DNA of 64,000 nucleotides from Bacillus sp. OV166 (lineage in GTDB: Bacteria; Bacillota; Bacilli; Bacillales; Cytobacillaceae), in assembly GCF_900177675.1 (NCBI RefSeq), contig NZ_FXWM01000001.1:247501-311500 (forward strand). Direction: 5' to 3'. Positions 13,757 through 24,167 of this stretch are shown here, piece after piece. The notes beneath the pieces are model-generated. The model was given only the letters and a program-made list of their open reading frames with translations, ran no database searches and was not told the origin of the DNA. The position numbers were made by a program, and so were the translations under genes. Numbering within the stretch: the stretch's first letter is position 1; each line of letters begins with the position of its first letter.

Positions 13757-14845
13757 ATGTTAAAACGTATTGTGCAGGCTTGCTTCCTCATTATAGGTGG
13801 TACGCTTGGTATTTTGTTATTACCGGAATTGTTCAATTTACTTCATATCAATGACATTCCCTTAATTAACAACTCGTATATCACTGCTATTATAGGTGCT
13901 ATTATTTTTTATCTTATTACCTTTTGGGCAGTAGATTATGTTTTTAACTTTATTAAATGGGCTGAAGATTCTTTAGTGAAAGTTCCTGTAACAGATGTCC
14001 TTTTTGGTAGTGTAGGTCTATTCTTTGGATTGTTGGTTGCGTTTTTAATCGGCTTTGCCCTGAATGCCGTGCAAGTCCCAATATTAAATGCTGTGGCTCC
14101 GATATTACTGACCATTTTGTTTGGTTATCTCGGCTTTCAGGTGGGCTTCAAGAAGAGAGATGAATTATTAGGTCTTTTTGGAAACCGCGGTAACAAGAAA
14201 AAATCCAGTGAGGAAGAGAATGATAAGGAAGTTAATCATCCTTTGAAAATATTAGATACGAGCGTTATCATTGATGGGCGCGTTGCTGATATTTGTCAGA
14301 CTGGATTTTTAGAAGGAACGATTGTTATTCCACAGTTCGTCCTTGAGGAATTACAGCATATTGCCGATTCTTCCGATGTGTTAAAACGAAATCGCGGCCG
14401 CAGAGGCTTGGATATATTAAACCGAATTCAAAAGGAACTCGCCATAAAGGTAGAAATTTATGAGGGCGATTTTGAGGAAATTAGTGAAGTGGACTCAAAG
14501 CTCGTTAAATTAGCTAAAATAACCAATGGCATCTTGGTCACGAATGATTTTAATCTGAATAAAGTCTGTGAATTGCAAAATGTATCTGTGTTAAACATCA
14601 ATGATTTAGCAAATGCCGTCAAGCCTGTTGTCCTTCCTGGTGAGGAATTAACCGTTCAAGTCATTAAGGATGGAAAAGAATATCATCAGGGCGTTGCTTA
14701 TTTAGATGACGGAACGATGATTGTGGTCGAGGAAGGTAGAGAGTATATCGGGAAAAGAATCGAGGTTCTCGTAACGAGTGTTCTCCAGACATCGGCAGGA
14801 CGAATGATATTTGCCAAGCCCAAATTATTAGAAAAAGCACTTTAG
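13757..14845 (+). CDS. yacL: PIN-TRAM membrane protein YacL
   Basis: A 362-residue protein with four hydrophobic membrane segments in the first 130 residues, then a cytoplasmic PIN nuclease-like domain beginning at [11 protein letters not shown] and a C-terminal TRAM RNA-binding domain. The molecular role is unknown; the gene is conserved between disA and ispD in Bacillus. The frame opens earlier at 13721, but ATG 13757 follows AGGAGGTGAAGG and matches the MLKRIVQA start of homologues. Confidence 0.92.
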   Translation: MLKRIVQACFLIIGGTLGILLLPELFNLLHINDIPLINNSYITAIIGAIIFYLITFWAVDYVFNFIKWAEDSLVKVPVTDVLFGSVGLFFGLLVAFLIGFALNAVQVPILNAVAPILLTILFGYLGFQVGFKKRDELLGLFGNRGNKKKSSEEENDKEVNHPLKILDTSVIIDGRVADICQTGFLEGTIVIPQFVLEELQHIADSSDVLKRNRGRRGLDILNRIQKELAIKVEIYEGDFEEISEVDSKLVKLAKITNGILVTNDFNLNKVCELQNVSVLNINDLANAVKPVVLPGEELTVQVIKDGKEYHQGVAYLDDGTMIVVEEGREYIGKRIEVLVTSVLQTSAGRMIFAKPKLLEKAL

Positions 14846-14848
14846 CTT

Positions 14849-15028
14849 AAAAAGCGGAAGCGCCTTGCTCAGGGGCGACAAGCATAAGACGAGCCGGCGG
14901 GAAGGTCGTTCTTTGACCTTCCCGCTGGATTGGCTGTAGACCATAGAGCCTTTAGGCGCTCCTCAGAAAAGCTAACGCTTTTCTTTCGTGCGAGGCTTCG
15001 CTCCGAAGCATAATCTTATGGAGCTAGA
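14849..15028. repeat. Dispersed palindromic repeat, copy 1 (yacL-ispD gap)
   Basis: This 180-bp element fills the gap after yacL. Its first part (AAAAGCGGAAGCGCC through about 14965) is the reverse complement of the copy at 59179-59297, with high similarity. Its second part, containing the small hairpins AAAAGCTAACGCTTTT and GAGGCTTCGCTCCGAAGC, is shared with the copy at 15724-15849. It ends with GAGCTAGA, the inverse of the family's opening TCTAGCTC. Confidence 0.8.
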
Positions 15029-15039
15029 TTAGATATTAG

Positions 15040-15849
<810 letters not shown>

Positions 15850-15871
15850 AATAGAAAAAAAGGGGTTTTTA

Positions 15872-16357
15872 ATGATGTTTCGAATTGGTCAGGGCTTTGA
15901 TGTCCATCAATTAACAGAAGGGCGCCCGCTAATCATTGGTGGGATTACAATCCCTTATGAAAGGGGTTTGCTAGGTCATTCAGATGCTGATGTGTTATTA
16001 CATACGGTTTCCGATGCCTGCCTTGGTGCGATTGGGGAAGGCGATATTGGCAAACACTTTCCGGATACCGATCCAAATTTTAAAGATGCTGACTCCGCGA
16101 AGCTGATGGAGCATGTATGGCAATTGGTGAAAAATAAAGGGTACGAGCTTGTGAATGCCGATTGTACAATTATTGCTCAACAGCCAAAAATGGCACCCTA
16201 TATTGAGCAAATGCGCGGTAGGATTGCGGAATTACTAGAGGCAGCACCTGAACAAGTCAATGTAAAGGCGACAACAACAGAAAAGCTAGGCTTCACTGGC
16301 AGAGGGGAAGGCATTGCCTCCCAGGTGGTTGTATTGTTAAAAAAGGTTAACAATTAA
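15872..16357 (+). CDS. ispF: 2-C-methyl-D-erythritol 2,4-cyclodiphosphate synthase
   Basis: A 161-residue MEP-pathway enzyme that converts CDP-ME 2-phosphate to MEcPP, usually as a trimer. Metal ligands D10, H12 and H44 are present (FDVH and [10 protein letters not shown]), as is the C-terminal [13 protein letters not shown] motif. The start is ATG-ATG after AAAAAAGGGG. It is paired with ispD; the intervening gap is occupied by a repeat element. Confidence 0.97.
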   Translation: MMFRIGQGFDVHQLTEGRPLIIGGITIPYERGLLGHSDADVLLHTVSDACLGAIGEGDIGKHFPDTDPNFKDADSAKLMEHVWQLVKNKGYELVNADCTIIAQQPKMAPYIEQMRGRIAELLEAAPEQVNVKATTTEKLGFTGRGEGIASQVVVLLKKVNN

Positions 16358-16360
16358 CCT

Positions 16361-16388
16361 TTTACAGTGAAGGGCACAATGATACAAT
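16361..16388 (+). promoter_or_regulatory. Candidate promoter for gltX
   Basis: TTTACA (16361-16366), a 16-base spacer and TACAAT (16383-16388) lie just after ispF and about 80 bases ahead of gltX. Confidence 0.5.
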
Positions 16389-16415
16389 GAATCAGATAAA
16401 AACATATGGTAAAGC

Positions 16416-16452
16416 TGTCTAGCTCCAGCTCCTAGGGGCTTTTGCTTTTCGA
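16416..16452. repeat. Dispersed palindromic repeat, copy 3 (short form)
   Basis: A reduced copy containing TGTCTAGCTCCAGCTCC, then AGGGGC and GCTTTTCGAG, that is, the two ends of the family without the middle. It sits in the untranslated leader of gltX. Confidence 0.65.
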
Positions 16453-16471
16453 GAATGGAGGCATTATAGTT

Positions 16472-17929
16472 ATGTCAAACGAAGTTCGTGTAAGATATGC
16501 TCCAAGTCCAACGGGACATTTACATATTGGAAACGCCCGTACTGCATTATTTAATTATTTATTTGCACGCCATCATGGCGGGAAATTTATTATCCGAATT
16601 GAAGATACCGATAAAAAGCGGAATATTGAAGGCGGAGAAGAAAGCCAGTTAAAATATTTAAAATGGCTTGGGATGGATTGGGACGAGAGTGTCGACGTTG
16701 GCGGCGAATATGGTCCCTATCGCCAATCTGAGCGTAATGATCTTTATGAAACCTACTACAACCAATTATTAGCAAATGGCCATGCCTATAAATGTTATTG
16801 TACAGAAGCTGAGATTGAAGAAGAGCGGGAAGCCCAGAGCGAAAGAGGGGAAACACCACATTATTCTGGTAAATGCCGTCATTTAACCGATGAACAACGC
16901 CGTCAATTTGAAAGCGAAGGCCGCCAGCCAAGCATCCGCATCCTCGTACCTGAAGGGAAAACCTATGCGTTTGATGATATGGTCAAAGGCAGCGTTTCGT
17001 TTGAATCGGAAGGGATGGGTGATTGGGTCATCATTAAAAAGGATGGCACTCCGACCTATAACTTTGCTGTAACAATTGATGATTATTTAATGAAAATCTC
17101 TCATGTACTCCGTGGCGATGATCATATTTCTAACACGCCAAAGCAATTGATGGTCTATGAAGCATTAGGCTGGGAGCCGCCAATTTTTGGACATATGACT
17201 TTGATTGTCAATGAAAGCCGCAAAAAGTTAAGTAAGCGTGATGAGTCCATCATTCAGTTTATTGAACAATATGAAGAATTGGGTTATATTCCAGAAGCAT
17301 TATTTAACTTTATCACCTTACTCGGCTGGTCGCCGGCAGGTGAAGAAGAAATTTACTCTAAGAACGAGTTTATTGAAATATTTGATGCGAATCGCCTTTC
17401 CAAATCCCCAGCATTATTTGATAAGCAAAAGCTGTTATGGATGAATAACCAATATATGAAAAAAATTGAGATGAACCGTGTAGTTGATCTGGCTATGCCT
17501 CACTTAATTAAGGCAGGCCGAATAAGTGAAAGCATGACAGATGAACAGTATCAATGGCTCCAAGGACTTGTAGCTCTTTTACAGGAAAAAATGAGCTTTG
17601 GTGCTGAAATCGTGGAATTATCAGATATGTTCTTTCAAGAGGATGCCATCTATGAAGAAGATGCGAAGGAAATTTTAGCAGCAGAAACAGTCCCAGAAGT
17701 GTTAAGGGCATTTTCACATGAACTTGACCAACTGGAAAATTTCCGCGCTGATGGTATAAAGACAGCCATGAAGGCAGTTCAAAAGTCGACCGGTCAAAAG
17801 GGGAAAAATCTATTTATGCCAATTCGTGCGGCGGTAACAGGTCAAACACATGGACCAGACCTGCCAATGGCAATTGAACTTTTAGGTAAAGATAAGGTTC
17901 AAACGAGAATTAATAAAATTATTAGTTAA
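16472..17929 (+). CDS. gltX: Glutamyl-tRNA synthetase
   Basis: A 485-residue class I synthetase, of the kind that in Bacillus also charges tRNA-Gln with Glu for the amidotransferase route. HLHIG (16-20) is the HIGH motif and KLSKR (252-256) the KMSKS motif. The frame is open from 16442, but the ATG at 16472 matches the conserved [15 protein letters not shown] start and follows GGAGG. It precedes the T-box-controlled cysE-cysS genes, as in other Bacillus. Confidence 0.97.
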   Translation: MSNEVRVRYAPSPTGHLHIGNARTALFNYLFARHHGGKFIIRIEDTDKKRNIEGGEESQLKYLKWLGMDWDESVDVGGEYGPYRQSERNDLYETYYNQLLANGHAYKCYCTEAEIEEEREAQSERGETPHYSGKCRHLTDEQRRQFESEGRQPSIRILVPEGKTYAFDDMVKGSVSFESEGMGDWVIIKKDGTPTYNFAVTIDDYLMKISHVLRGDDHISNTPKQLMVYEALGWEPPIFGHMTLIVNESRKKLSKRDESIIQFIEQYEELGYIPEALFNFITLLGWSPAGEEEIYSKNEFIEIFDANRLSKSPALFDKQKLLWMNNQYMKKIEMNRVVDLAMPHLIKAGRISESMTDEQYQWLQGLVALLQEKMSFGAEIVELSDMFFQEDAIYEEDAKEILAAETVPEVLRAFSHELDQLENFRADGIKTAMKAVQKSTGQKGKNLFMPIRAAVTGQTHGPDLPMAIELLGKDKVQTRINKIIS

Positions 17930-17954
17930 CATTGGGGAAGAAATGTAATATAGT
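17926..17954 (+). promoter_or_regulatory. Promoter of the cysE T-box transcript
   Basis: TTAACA (17926-17931), a 17-base spacer and TATAGT (17949-17954) overlap the gltX stop. The predicted start near 17961 gives a leader of about 315 bases to cysE. Confidence 0.65.
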
Positions 17955-17960
17955 AGAGTA

Positions 17961-18250
17961 AACAATTATATAGTTACTAAAGTGTAGAAGAGGATAAGTA
18001 AAAAAAGGATGCTTTAAAGAGAAAACCATCACCGGCTGAAAGTGGTTTAAGCCTCTCGTTTTTTGAAATGCACCTCTGAGCCCTGTTTCGAAAAGAGTCA
18101 ACTTCTAGTAGAAATGGGCGGAACCTATCCGTTAACAGGTAGAGTGAGACCCATATTAAGCTTTCCGTTACCAAAACGAGCTTTTCGGTCTAATCAGAGT
18201 GGAACCGCGCATAAGCGTCTCTGTCGTTAAGACAGAGGCGCTTTTTTGTT
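17961..18250 (+). promoter_or_regulatory. T-box leader, Cys specifier
   Basis: The T-box core GAGTGGAACCGCG is at 18197-18209. A terminator follows, with the stem GCGTCTCTGTC / GACAGAGGCGC and a T run near 18215-18247. In Stem I, the segment GAAATGCACCTCT presents TGC (18069-18071) as specifier codon, with AGAGG upstream as base partner. Uncharged tRNA-Cys would stabilise the antiterminator and switch on cysE-cysS. Known from family architecture; the specifier assignment is read from the sequence. Confidence 0.92.
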
Positions 18251-18276
18251 TACCAAACAATAGGGGGAGAATGGAA

Positions 18277-18945
18277 ATGTTCAAGAAGTTGAGGGAGGAC
18301 GTTGAGGTTGTTTTTGAACAAGATCCTGCAGCAAGAAGTTATTTAGAAGTCATCTTGACGTATTCAGGCTTGCATGCCATTTGGTCACATCGATTCGCGC
18401 ATGCACTCTTTAATCGGAAATTCTATTTTCTAGCCAGGGTTATTTCGCAAGTAAGCCGGTTTTTTACCGGAATTGAAATTCATCCTGGGGCAAAAATAGG
18501 CAGAAGATTTTTTATTGACCATGGTATGGGCGTTGTTATAGGGGAAACGTGTGAAATTGGGGATAATGTAACTATATATCAAGGGGTAACACTTGGTGGA
18601 ACGGGTAAAGAGAAAGGAAAGCGGCATCCGACAATTAAGGATAATGTCCTGATTGCCACAGGTGCAAAGGTGCTTGGTTCGATAACCGTTGGAGAAAATT
18701 CCAAAATTGGCGGCGGCTCGGTTGTTTTGATAGAGGTACCCCCTAACTCAACGGTAGTTGGGATTCCAGGGAGAGTGGTGATCCAGGATGGAAGAAGAAT
18801 TACAAGAGATTTGAACCACTGTGACTTACCAGACCCTGTAGCAGACCGCTTAAGGGAAATGCAAAATGATCTGGATAAATTAATGCACGAACTCGAAGAA
18901 TTAAAAGGAGAAAGGATAAAAGTCAATGGCCATTCAACTTTATAA
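18277..18945 (+). CDS. cysE: Serine O-acetyltransferase
   Basis: A 222-residue enzyme making O-acetylserine from serine and acetyl-CoA, the first step of cysteine synthesis. An N-terminal helical domain is followed by left-handed beta-helix hexapeptide repeats with [14 protein letters not shown] and the [12 protein letters not shown] loop. The frame opens at 18199 inside the T-box, so that start is ruled out. ATG 18277 is preferred to ATG 18271 because AGGGGGA ends nine bases upstream. The 3' end overlaps cysS by 20 bases. Confidence 0.95.
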   Translation: MFKKLREDVEVVFEQDPAARSYLEVILTYSGLHAIWSHRFAHALFNRKFYFLARVISQVSRFFTGIEIHPGAKIGRRFFIDHGMGVVIGETCEIGDNVTIYQGVTLGGTGKEKGKRHPTIKDNVLIATGAKVLGSITVGENSKIGGGSVVLIEVPPNSTVVGIPGRVVIQDGRRITRDLNHCDLPDPVADRLREMQNDLDKLMHELEELKGERIKVNGHSTL

Positions 18946-20323
18946 TACACTAACGCGCAAAAAGGAAACATTCGTACCGCTCGAAGAAGGAAAAGTGAAA
19001 ATGTATGTTTGCGGTCCGACGGTCTATAATTATATTCATATCGGTAATGCACGTCCGGCAATCGTCTTTGATACCGTTCGGCGCTATTTGGAATATCGCG
19101 GCTATGATGTTCAATATGTTTCCAATTTTACCGATGTCGATGACAAATTGATTCGGGCAGCCAATCAGTTAGGAGAAAGTGTTCCGGCGATTGCGGACCG
19201 ATTTATCAATGCTTATTTTGAAGATGTGACGGCATTAGGCTGCCAAAAGGCAGATGTTCATCCACGGGTAATGGAAAACATGGACATTATCATTGATTTT
19301 ATTAATCAATTAGTCGAAAAAGGCTACGCTTATGAATCTGCAGGGGATGTTTATTTCCGGACAAGAAAATTCGATGAATATGGTAAGCTATCGCATCAAT
19401 CCATTGATGACCTGCAGGTAGGTGCAAGAATTGAAGTCGGCGATAGGAAACAAGACGACTTAGACTTTGCCCTATGGAAAGCGGCCAAGGAAGGCGAAAT
19501 CTTCTGGGAGAGTCCGTGGGGACTTGGCCGGCCGGGCTGGCATATCGAGTGCTCGGCAATGGCGAAAAAGTATCTTGGCGAAACCATTGATATTCATGCC
19601 GGTGGACAGGATTTGACCTTCCCGCATCATGAAAATGAAATTGCCCAGTCAGAAGCACTGTCAGGAAAATTATTTTCTCGTTACTGGATGCACAATGGCT
19701 ATATCAATATTGATAATGAAAAAATGTCTAAATCATTAGGAAATTTCGTCCTTGTTCATGACATTATTAAAAAACATAATCCGCAAGTGTTACGGTTTTT
19801 TATGTTATCCGTTCATTACCGCAATCCGATTAATTACAGCGAGGAATTACTGGAGAGTACGAGAGCAGCATTTGATCGCATAACCACCTCTTATCAAAAC
19901 TTAAAGCATCGGAAAGAAGCGAGTACTGACTTAACAGGTTCGAATCAGGTATGGCTTGAAGGTATTGCAAAAAGGCAAGAGGAATTTATTGAGGCAATGG
20001 ATGATGATTTCAATACAGCTAAAGCTATTTCCGTTTTATTCGACCTTTCAAAACTGGCTAATTATTATCTTTTAGAAAAAAATACAGCTGTAGAAGTCAT
20101 TGATTCCTTTACAAAACAATTTGAAAAGTTATTCCATGTCTTAGGGCTGACATTTGAAAAAGAAGAAATGCTCGATGAAGAAATCGATGCGCTGATTGAA
20201 AAGCGAATCCAAGCTCGAAAAGACCGTAATTTCCAATTGTCTGACCAAATAAGAGATCAGCTAAAGGAAATGAATATTATTTTAGAAGATACACCGCAGG
20301 GTACAAGGTGGAAAAGAGGCTAA
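18926..20323 (+). CDS. cysS: Cysteinyl-tRNA synthetase
   Basis: A 465-residue class I synthetase. C29 is the first zinc ligand (YVCGPTVYN), YIHIGN (37-42) the HIGH motif and KMSKS (266-270) the second signature. It overlaps the end of cysE, so cysteine synthesis and charging are coupled under the same T-box. Its start is inside cysE, with AAGGAGAAAGGA upstream. Confidence 0.98.
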   Translation: MAIQLYNTLTRKKETFVPLEEGKVKMYVCGPTVYNYIHIGNARPAIVFDTVRRYLEYRGYDVQYVSNFTDVDDKLIRAANQLGESVPAIADRFINAYFEDVTALGCQKADVHPRVMENMDIIIDFINQLVEKGYAYESAGDVYFRTRKFDEYGKLSHQSIDDLQVGARIEVGDRKQDDLDFALWKAAKEGEIFWESPWGLGRPGWHIECSAMAKKYLGETIDIHAGGQDLTFPHHENEIAQSEALSGKLFSRYWMHNGYINIDNEKMSKSLGNFVLVHDIIKKHNPQVLRFFMLSVHYRNPINYSEELLESTRAAFDRITTSYQNLKHRKEASTDLTGSNQVWLEGIAKRQEEFIEAMDDDFNTAKAISVLFDLSKLANYYLLEKNTAVEVIDSFTKQFEKLFHVLGLTFEKEEMLDEEIDALIEKRIQARKDRNFQLSDQIRDQLKEMNIILEDTPQGTRWKRG

Positions 20324-20326
20324 TTC

Positions 20327-20746
20327 ATGCTTGAATATGAAAATACAGTGGATGTTAAACAATTGAATAGTCTCGCTCTTGCCTATATGGGTGACGCGAT
20401 TTATGAAACCTATGTAAGGCGCCACCTTCTCTACAGCGGTAAGGTAAGACCGAATCAGTTACACCGCACCGGGACCACTTACGTGTCGGCAAAAGCACAA
20501 AGCCAAATTCTTTTTCAAATGATGGATCATAAACTGCTGGATGAAGAAGAATTAGCGGTGGTCATGCGCGGTAGAAATGCAAAATCAGGCACTGTTCCTA
20601 AAAATACAGATGTCCAAACTTATCACTACAGTACAGCATTTGAAGCATTGATGGGTTATCTGTATTTAACGAGTAAAAAAGAACGTTTAGAAGAGCTTAT
20701 TAGCAGGGCATTTTCATATGTGGAGCAAAGAAAGGAGGAACGCTAG
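20327..20746 (+). CDS. mrnC: Mini-ribonuclease III
   Basis: A 139-residue RNase III-like enzyme without a double-stranded RNA-binding domain, which matures 23S rRNA ends in Bacillus. The catalytic aspartate D23 lies in [13 protein letters not shown], and the second acidic site in the [13 protein letters not shown] segment. It starts three bases after cysS. Confidence 0.96.
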   Translation: MLEYENTVDVKQLNSLALAYMGDAIYETYVRRHLLYSGKVRPNQLHRTGTTYVSAKAQSQILFQMMDHKLLDEEELAVVMRGRNAKSGTVPKNTDVQTYHYSTAFEALMGYLYLTSKKERLEELISRAFSYVEQRKEER

Positions 20747-20747
20747 G

Positions 20748-21494
20748 ATGGAACAACAAGAATATATTGTAGGCAAAAATCCAGTCATCGAAGCGCTTAA
20801 ATCAGAAAGGGATATTAATAAAATATTAATTGCCGAAGGATCGCAGCGTGGGCAAATGCAGCAAATTACGCAATTAGCAAAAGAAGCAAATGTGATTGTT
20901 CAATTTGTTCCTAAGAAAAAAATTGACCAAATCGCGGATGAAAATCATCAAGGAGTTCTTGCCTATGTTGCTGCCTATCAATATGCGGAAATGGATGATT
21001 TGTTTGCAGCAGCAGAAAAGAAAAATGAACCGCCATTCTTTTTATTGCTGGACGAAATTGAGGATCCTCATAACCTTGGGTCGATCATGAGAACAGCCGA
21101 TTCAGTCGGTGCACATGGCATCATTATTCCAAAGCGTCGGGCTGTCGGCCTAACAGCAACAGTTGCCAAAGCTTCGACAGGTGCGATTGAATATATCCCA
21201 GTGGTCCGTGTCACTAATATGGCGCGAACCATCGATGAACTTAAGGAACGAGGTATTTGGATTGCCGGAACAGATGCAAAAGGCAAAGATGATTACCGAA
21301 GATTAGACGGGACGCTGCCACTGGGCTTGGTGATTGGCAGTGAAGGAAAAGGCATGGGAAGACTCATCCGCGATAAATGTGATTTTCTCATTCATTTGCC
21401 AATGGTTGGTAAAGTAACCTCGTTAAATGCTTCTGTTGCGGCGGCTTTACTGATGTATGAGGTATATCGAAAACGACACACACTTGAGGGATAG
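20748..21494 (+). CDS. rlmB: 23S rRNA (guanosine-2'-O-)-methyltransferase RlmB
   Basis: A 248-residue SPOUT (TrmH-type) methyltransferase. An N-terminal L30e-like substrate-binding domain precedes the knotted domain with EDPHNLGSIMRTAD, GSEGKGM and LNASVAAALLMYE. The frame is open from 20718, but ATG 20748 sits after AAAGGAGG and one base after the mrnC stop. Confidence 0.95.
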   Translation: MEQQEYIVGKNPVIEALKSERDINKILIAEGSQRGQMQQITQLAKEANVIVQFVPKKKIDQIADENHQGVLAYVAAYQYAEMDDLFAAAEKKNEPPFFLLLDEIEDPHNLGSIMRTADSVGAHGIIIPKRRAVGLTATVAKASTGAIEYIPVVRVTNMARTIDELKERGIWIAGTDAKGKDDYRRLDGTLPLGLVIGSEGKGMGRLIRDKCDFLIHLPMVGKVTSLNASVAAALLMYEVYRKRHTLEG

Positions 21495-21496
21495 TA

Positions 21497-22006
21497 ATGG
21501 ATATCCTGCTTGTGGACGGTTACAACATCATCGGAGCCTGGCCTGAACTAAGAGCTTTAAAGGATCATGATTTACCTGCTGCACGGGACCGCTTAGTGGA
21601 AAGAATGGCTGAATACCAAGCCTATTCAGGCTTCCGTGTGATTGTGGTATTCGATGCCTATTATGTACAAGGGACGGAAAAGAAGTATAAAAATCATAAA
21701 ATAGAAGTTATCTTTACGAAAGAAAATGAGACGGCAGATGAGCGGATTGAAAAAATGGCCATTAGTTTAAGCAATCGAAGAACACAAATTCATGTAGCGA
21801 CTTCCGACTTTACAGAGCAATGGGCTATTTTTGGACAAGGGGCATTAAGGAAGTCTGCACGTGAATTGCTCATTGAAATGTCTTCGATTGAAAGAGGCAT
21901 CGAAAAGAAAGTGAAAACCATTCGAGAAAAAAGACCCGTTTCTAAAATAAAGATGAGTACGGAAATGGCAGAAATTTTCGAAAAGTGGCGCAGAGGACAA
22001 AAGTGA
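21497..22006 (+). CDS. rae1: Ribosome-associated endoribonuclease Rae1 (YacP)
   Basis: A 169-residue NYN/PIN-fold nuclease. Acidic metal ligands begin with D7 in LLVDGYN, followed by a VVFDAYYVQG motif and TSDF. The B. subtilis homologue enters the ribosomal A site and cleaves mRNA during translation. It starts two bases after rlmB. Confidence 0.94.
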   Translation: MDILLVDGYNIIGAWPELRALKDHDLPAARDRLVERMAEYQAYSGFRVIVVFDAYYVQGTEKKYKNHKIEVIFTKENETADERIEKMAISLSNRRTQIHVATSDFTEQWAIFGQGALRKSARELLIEMSSIERGIEKKVKTIREKRPVSKIKMSTEMAEIFEKWRRGQK

Positions 22007-22024
22007 ACGTGGACTTATAAAAAA

Positions 22025-22053
22025 TTGTCATGTATACTATTACTATCTATGCT
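22025..22053 (+). promoter_or_regulatory. Candidate promoter of sigH
   Basis: TTGTCA (22025-22030), a 17-base spacer and TATGCT (22048-22053) lie directly ahead of the sigH ribosome binding site. An alternative is TATACT at 22033-22038 with TGGACT at 22010-22015. Either would give sigH its own SigA transcript, as in B. subtilis. Confidence 0.5.
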
Positions 22054-22075
22054 TGTTCGGTGGAGGGGATCTACT

Positions 22076-22726
22076 TTGAGTACGGACTTCGGAACAAAGG
22101 TCAACCAGCAGTTCCTGATAATGGAAGACGAAGGAATTGTTGATTTAGTGCACCAAGGTGATAGTGAAGCATTGGATTACTTAATCCATAAGTATCGTAA
22201 TTTTGTACGTGCAAAAGCAAGGTCCTATTTTTTAATCGGTGCAGATAAGGAAGATATTGTCCAAGAAGGTATGATTGGACTGTATAAGGCAATTCGTGAC
22301 TTTCGGGAGGACAAGCTTACCTCCTTCAAGGCATTTGCAGAGCTTTGTATAACTCGTCAAATCATTACAGCAATCAAAACCGCCACAAGGCAGAAGCATA
22401 TCCCGTTAAATTCATACGTTTCATTGGACAAGCCAATCTACGATGAAGAATCGGACCGAACATTAATGGATGTTTTGTCAGGGACAAAGGTTCTTGACCC
22501 AGAGGAACTGATTATAAATCAGGAAGAATTTGACCATATCGAAGTGAAAATGACTGAATTATTAAGTGATTTAGAAAGGAAGGTATTGGCTCTCTACTTA
22601 GATGGTCAATCATACCAAGAAATTTCTGAAGAGCTAAACCGCCATGTGAAATCAATTGATAATGCCCTGCAGCGTGTCAAAAGAAAGCTGGAAAGATATT
22701 TAGAACTTCGTGAATTTTCACTTTGA
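22076..22726 (+). CDS. sigH: Sporulation sigma factor SigH
   Basis: A 216-residue sigma-70 family factor for the transition to stationary phase and early sporulation. Region 2 (LIGADKEDIVQEGMIGLYKA) and region 4 helix-turn-helix (YQEISEELNRHVKSIDNAL) are intact. An ATG at 22025 would fall in the promoter. TTG 22076 is chosen because GGAGGGG lies seven bases upstream and the length then matches the family (218 in B. subtilis). Confidence 0.95.
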   Translation: MSTDFGTKVNQQFLIMEDEGIVDLVHQGDSEALDYLIHKYRNFVRAKARSYFLIGADKEDIVQEGMIGLYKAIRDFREDKLTSFKAFAELCITRQIITAIKTATRQKHIPLNSYVSLDKPIYDEESDRTLMDVLSGTKVLDPEELIINQEEFDHIEVKMTELLSDLERKVLALYLDGQSYQEISEELNRHVKSIDNALQRVKRKLERYLELREFSL

Positions 22727-22767
22727 TGATTAAATTTGTCATATAATTGAACCATTCCCGAGGGTTA

Positions 22768-22796
22768 TTGACAATAATTAGGACTCATGTTACATT
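22768..22796 (+). promoter_or_regulatory. Promoter of rpmGB-secE
   Basis: A perfect TTGACA (22768-22773), 17-base spacer and TACATT (22791-22796) with an extended -10 TG at 22788-22789. Confidence 0.7.
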
Positions 22797-22835
22797 TTTA
22801 AGGATATAATAGAAAATTGGGTAAAGGTGTCGACT

Positions 22836-22982
22836 ATGAGTAAAAAAGTAATCCTTTCCTGTGCTGATTGCGGCTCGCGAAATTACTCGACGATCAGCAA
22901 GCAGACACAAACAGAGAGATTAGAATTGAAAAAATTCTGCAAAACCTGCACCACCCATACCATTCATAGAGAAACGAAATAA
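22836..22982 (+). CDS. rpmGB: Ribosomal protein L33, zinc form
   Basis: A 48-residue L33 of the large subunit. C9/C12 and C35/C38 form a zinc ribbon, so this is the C+ (zinc) paralogue. The ATG follows AAAGGTG. The position ahead of secE-nusG is conserved in Bacillus. Confidence 0.93.
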   Translation: MSKKVILSCADCGSRNYSTISKQTQTERLELKKFCKTCTTHTIHRETK

Positions 22983-23029
22983 TGATCATAGATTTTTGCA
23001 GTTATTTTTAGATCTTGGGGGTTACAGAA

Positions 23030-23212
23030 ATGCAGCGCATAACTAAATTCTTCAGTGATATTTTCCGTGAGATGAGAAAAGTTAGCTGGCCAAAACGTGG
23101 GGAACTAACTCGCTCGACGCTTACTGTACTATCGACCGTTGTTTTTTTTGCAGCGTTCTTTGCGGTTCTAGATTTAGGGATTTCAAAATTGATTCGCTTA
23201 ATTCTTGAATAA
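23030..23212 (+). CDS. secE: Preprotein translocase subunit SecE
   Basis: A 60-residue single-span SecE. The amphipathic helix with the MRKVSWPKRGELTRST motif is followed by one transmembrane helix (about 33-53). ATG 23030 is chosen over TTG 23015 because GGGGG lies eight bases upstream and the length equals that of B. subtilis SecE. It partners SecY (49873-51168). Confidence 0.95.
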   Translation: MQRITKFFSDIFREMRKVSWPKRGELTRSTLTVLSTVVFFAAFFAVLDLGISKLIRLILE

Positions 23213-23226
23213 TAAATCAACTTTCA

Positions 23227-23235
23227 TGGTATAAT
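23227..23235 (+). promoter_or_regulatory. Extended -10 promoter candidate downstream of secE
   Basis: TGGTATAAT is a perfect extended -10 (TGnTATAAT); the best -35 is TTGAAT at 23205-23210 with a long 19-base spacer. Transcription would begin near 23242, about 20 bases before the terminator at 23262. Confidence 0.4.
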
Positions 23236-23261
23236 GGTGATTAATAAAGGAATTTTTATCT

Positions 23262-23285
23262 AAAGCCCGTTTCACGGGTTTTTTG
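23262..23285 (+). terminator. Terminator between secE and nusG
   Basis: Stem AAGCCCGT / ACGGGTTT with a TTC loop and six T residues. It separates secE from nusG, which usually share a transcript in Bacillus. Confidence 0.8.
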
Positions 23286-23341
23286 TTTGTTTGGAAATCA
23301 TGAAATAATTATTATGGATATCTTGGAATAGTTCTCTGAAT

Positions 23342-23486
23342 CCAGCTCCAGCGCCCAGCGGCTAGTGGACTTCGCTCTCCGCCCTACGATAAGTCAACAT
23401 CGAATCGCTAACGCTCTCCGTGTTTCCTTTATCTCAGTTGGAGTGCTCCAGTCCATACGCAGCTAAACGGGCGCTTGCGCCTTTTG
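23342..23486. repeat. Dispersed palindromic repeat, copy 4 (secE-nusG gap)
   Basis: Begins CCAGCTCCAGCGCCCAGCGG and ends GCGCTTGCGCCTTTTG, the family termini. The interior (CTACGATAAGTCAACATCG and on) differs from other copies. It fills most of the gap between the terminator and nusG; I see no gene in 23213-23532. Confidence 0.7.
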
Positions 23487-23532
23487 TTTTTGAATAAGAA
23501 ATAGGGAGGGACGGACGTTCAAGTCCTCTTAA

Positions 23533-24069
23533 ATGGAAAAAAATTGGTATGTTTTACATACTTACTCAGGTTATGAAAATAAGGTAAAAGCGAATTTAGA
23601 AAAACGAGTCGAATCGATGGGTATGACAGATAAGATTTTCAGAGTGGTTGTCCCTGAAGAAGAAGAGACTGAGATCAAAAATGGCAAGACAAAAGTAGTA
23701 AAGCGCAAAGTGTTCCCTGGTTATGTATTAGTTGAAATTGTGATGACTGATGATTCTTGGTATGTGGTTCGGAATACCCCAGGTGTAACAGGCTTTGTCG
23801 GTTCATCTGGAGGTGGATCGAAGCCCACGCCATTGCTTCCAGAAGAAGTTGTCGTTATTTTAAAACGCATGGGGGTTTCCGAAAATCGCATCGATGCCAA
23901 TTATGAAATTGGTGAAACGGTTCGCGTGAAGGAAGGTCCATTTGCTAACTTTACTGGGTCTGTGGAAGAAATGGATAAGGATCGCTCGAAACTGAAGGTT
24001 CTTGTCAATATGTTCGGACGTGACACCCCGGTAGAACTGGATTTCACACAAATCGAGAAGCTCGATTAA
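23533..24069 (+). CDS. nusG: Transcription elongation/pausing factor NusG
   Basis: A 178-residue factor with an NGN domain (about 1-110) that contacts RNA polymerase and a C-terminal KOW domain (about 127-178). MEKNWYVLHTYSGYENKVK matches the conserved start, and a TAA directly before the ATG excludes a longer protein. The nearest strong Shine-Dalgarno, GGGAGGG at 23504-23510, is 22 bases away, which is unusual. A repeat and a terminator lie upstream, so nusG probably has its own promoter. Confidence 0.97.
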   Translation: MEKNWYVLHTYSGYENKVKANLEKRVESMGMTDKIFRVVVPEEEETEIKNGKTKVVKRKVFPGYVLVEIVMTDDSWYVVRNTPGVTGFVGSSGGGSKPTPLLPEEVVVILKRMGVSENRIDANYEIGETVRVKEGPFANFTGSVEEMDKDRSKLKVLVNMFGRDTPVELDFTQIEKLD

Positions 24070-24090
24070 GAAAAGCGGAGCGTCCTTTTT
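24069..24090. repeat. Dispersed palindromic repeat, copy 5 (end fragment)
   Basis: GAAAAGCGGAGCGTCC right at the nusG stop is one terminus of the family; the remainder is missing. Confidence 0.5.
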
Positions 24091-24132
24091 GCAGCGATAT
24101 TTAAAGAAAATAATGTTATATTGTAAAAAAAC

Positions 24133-24161
24133 TTGAAATCATTATTAAAAAGTGGTAATAT
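24133..24161 (+). promoter_or_regulatory. Promoter of rplK-rplA
   Basis: TTGAAA (24133-24138), a 17-base spacer and TAATAT (24156-24161), with TG at 24153-24154 as extended -10. Confidence 0.7.
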
Positions 24162-24167
24162 TTCATA

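Noticed and set aside
18199..18276. An N-terminal extension of CysE by the upstream in-frame ATG.
   Set aside because: The extension would be read from the T-box core and terminator; the start at 18277 has a proper ribosome binding site.
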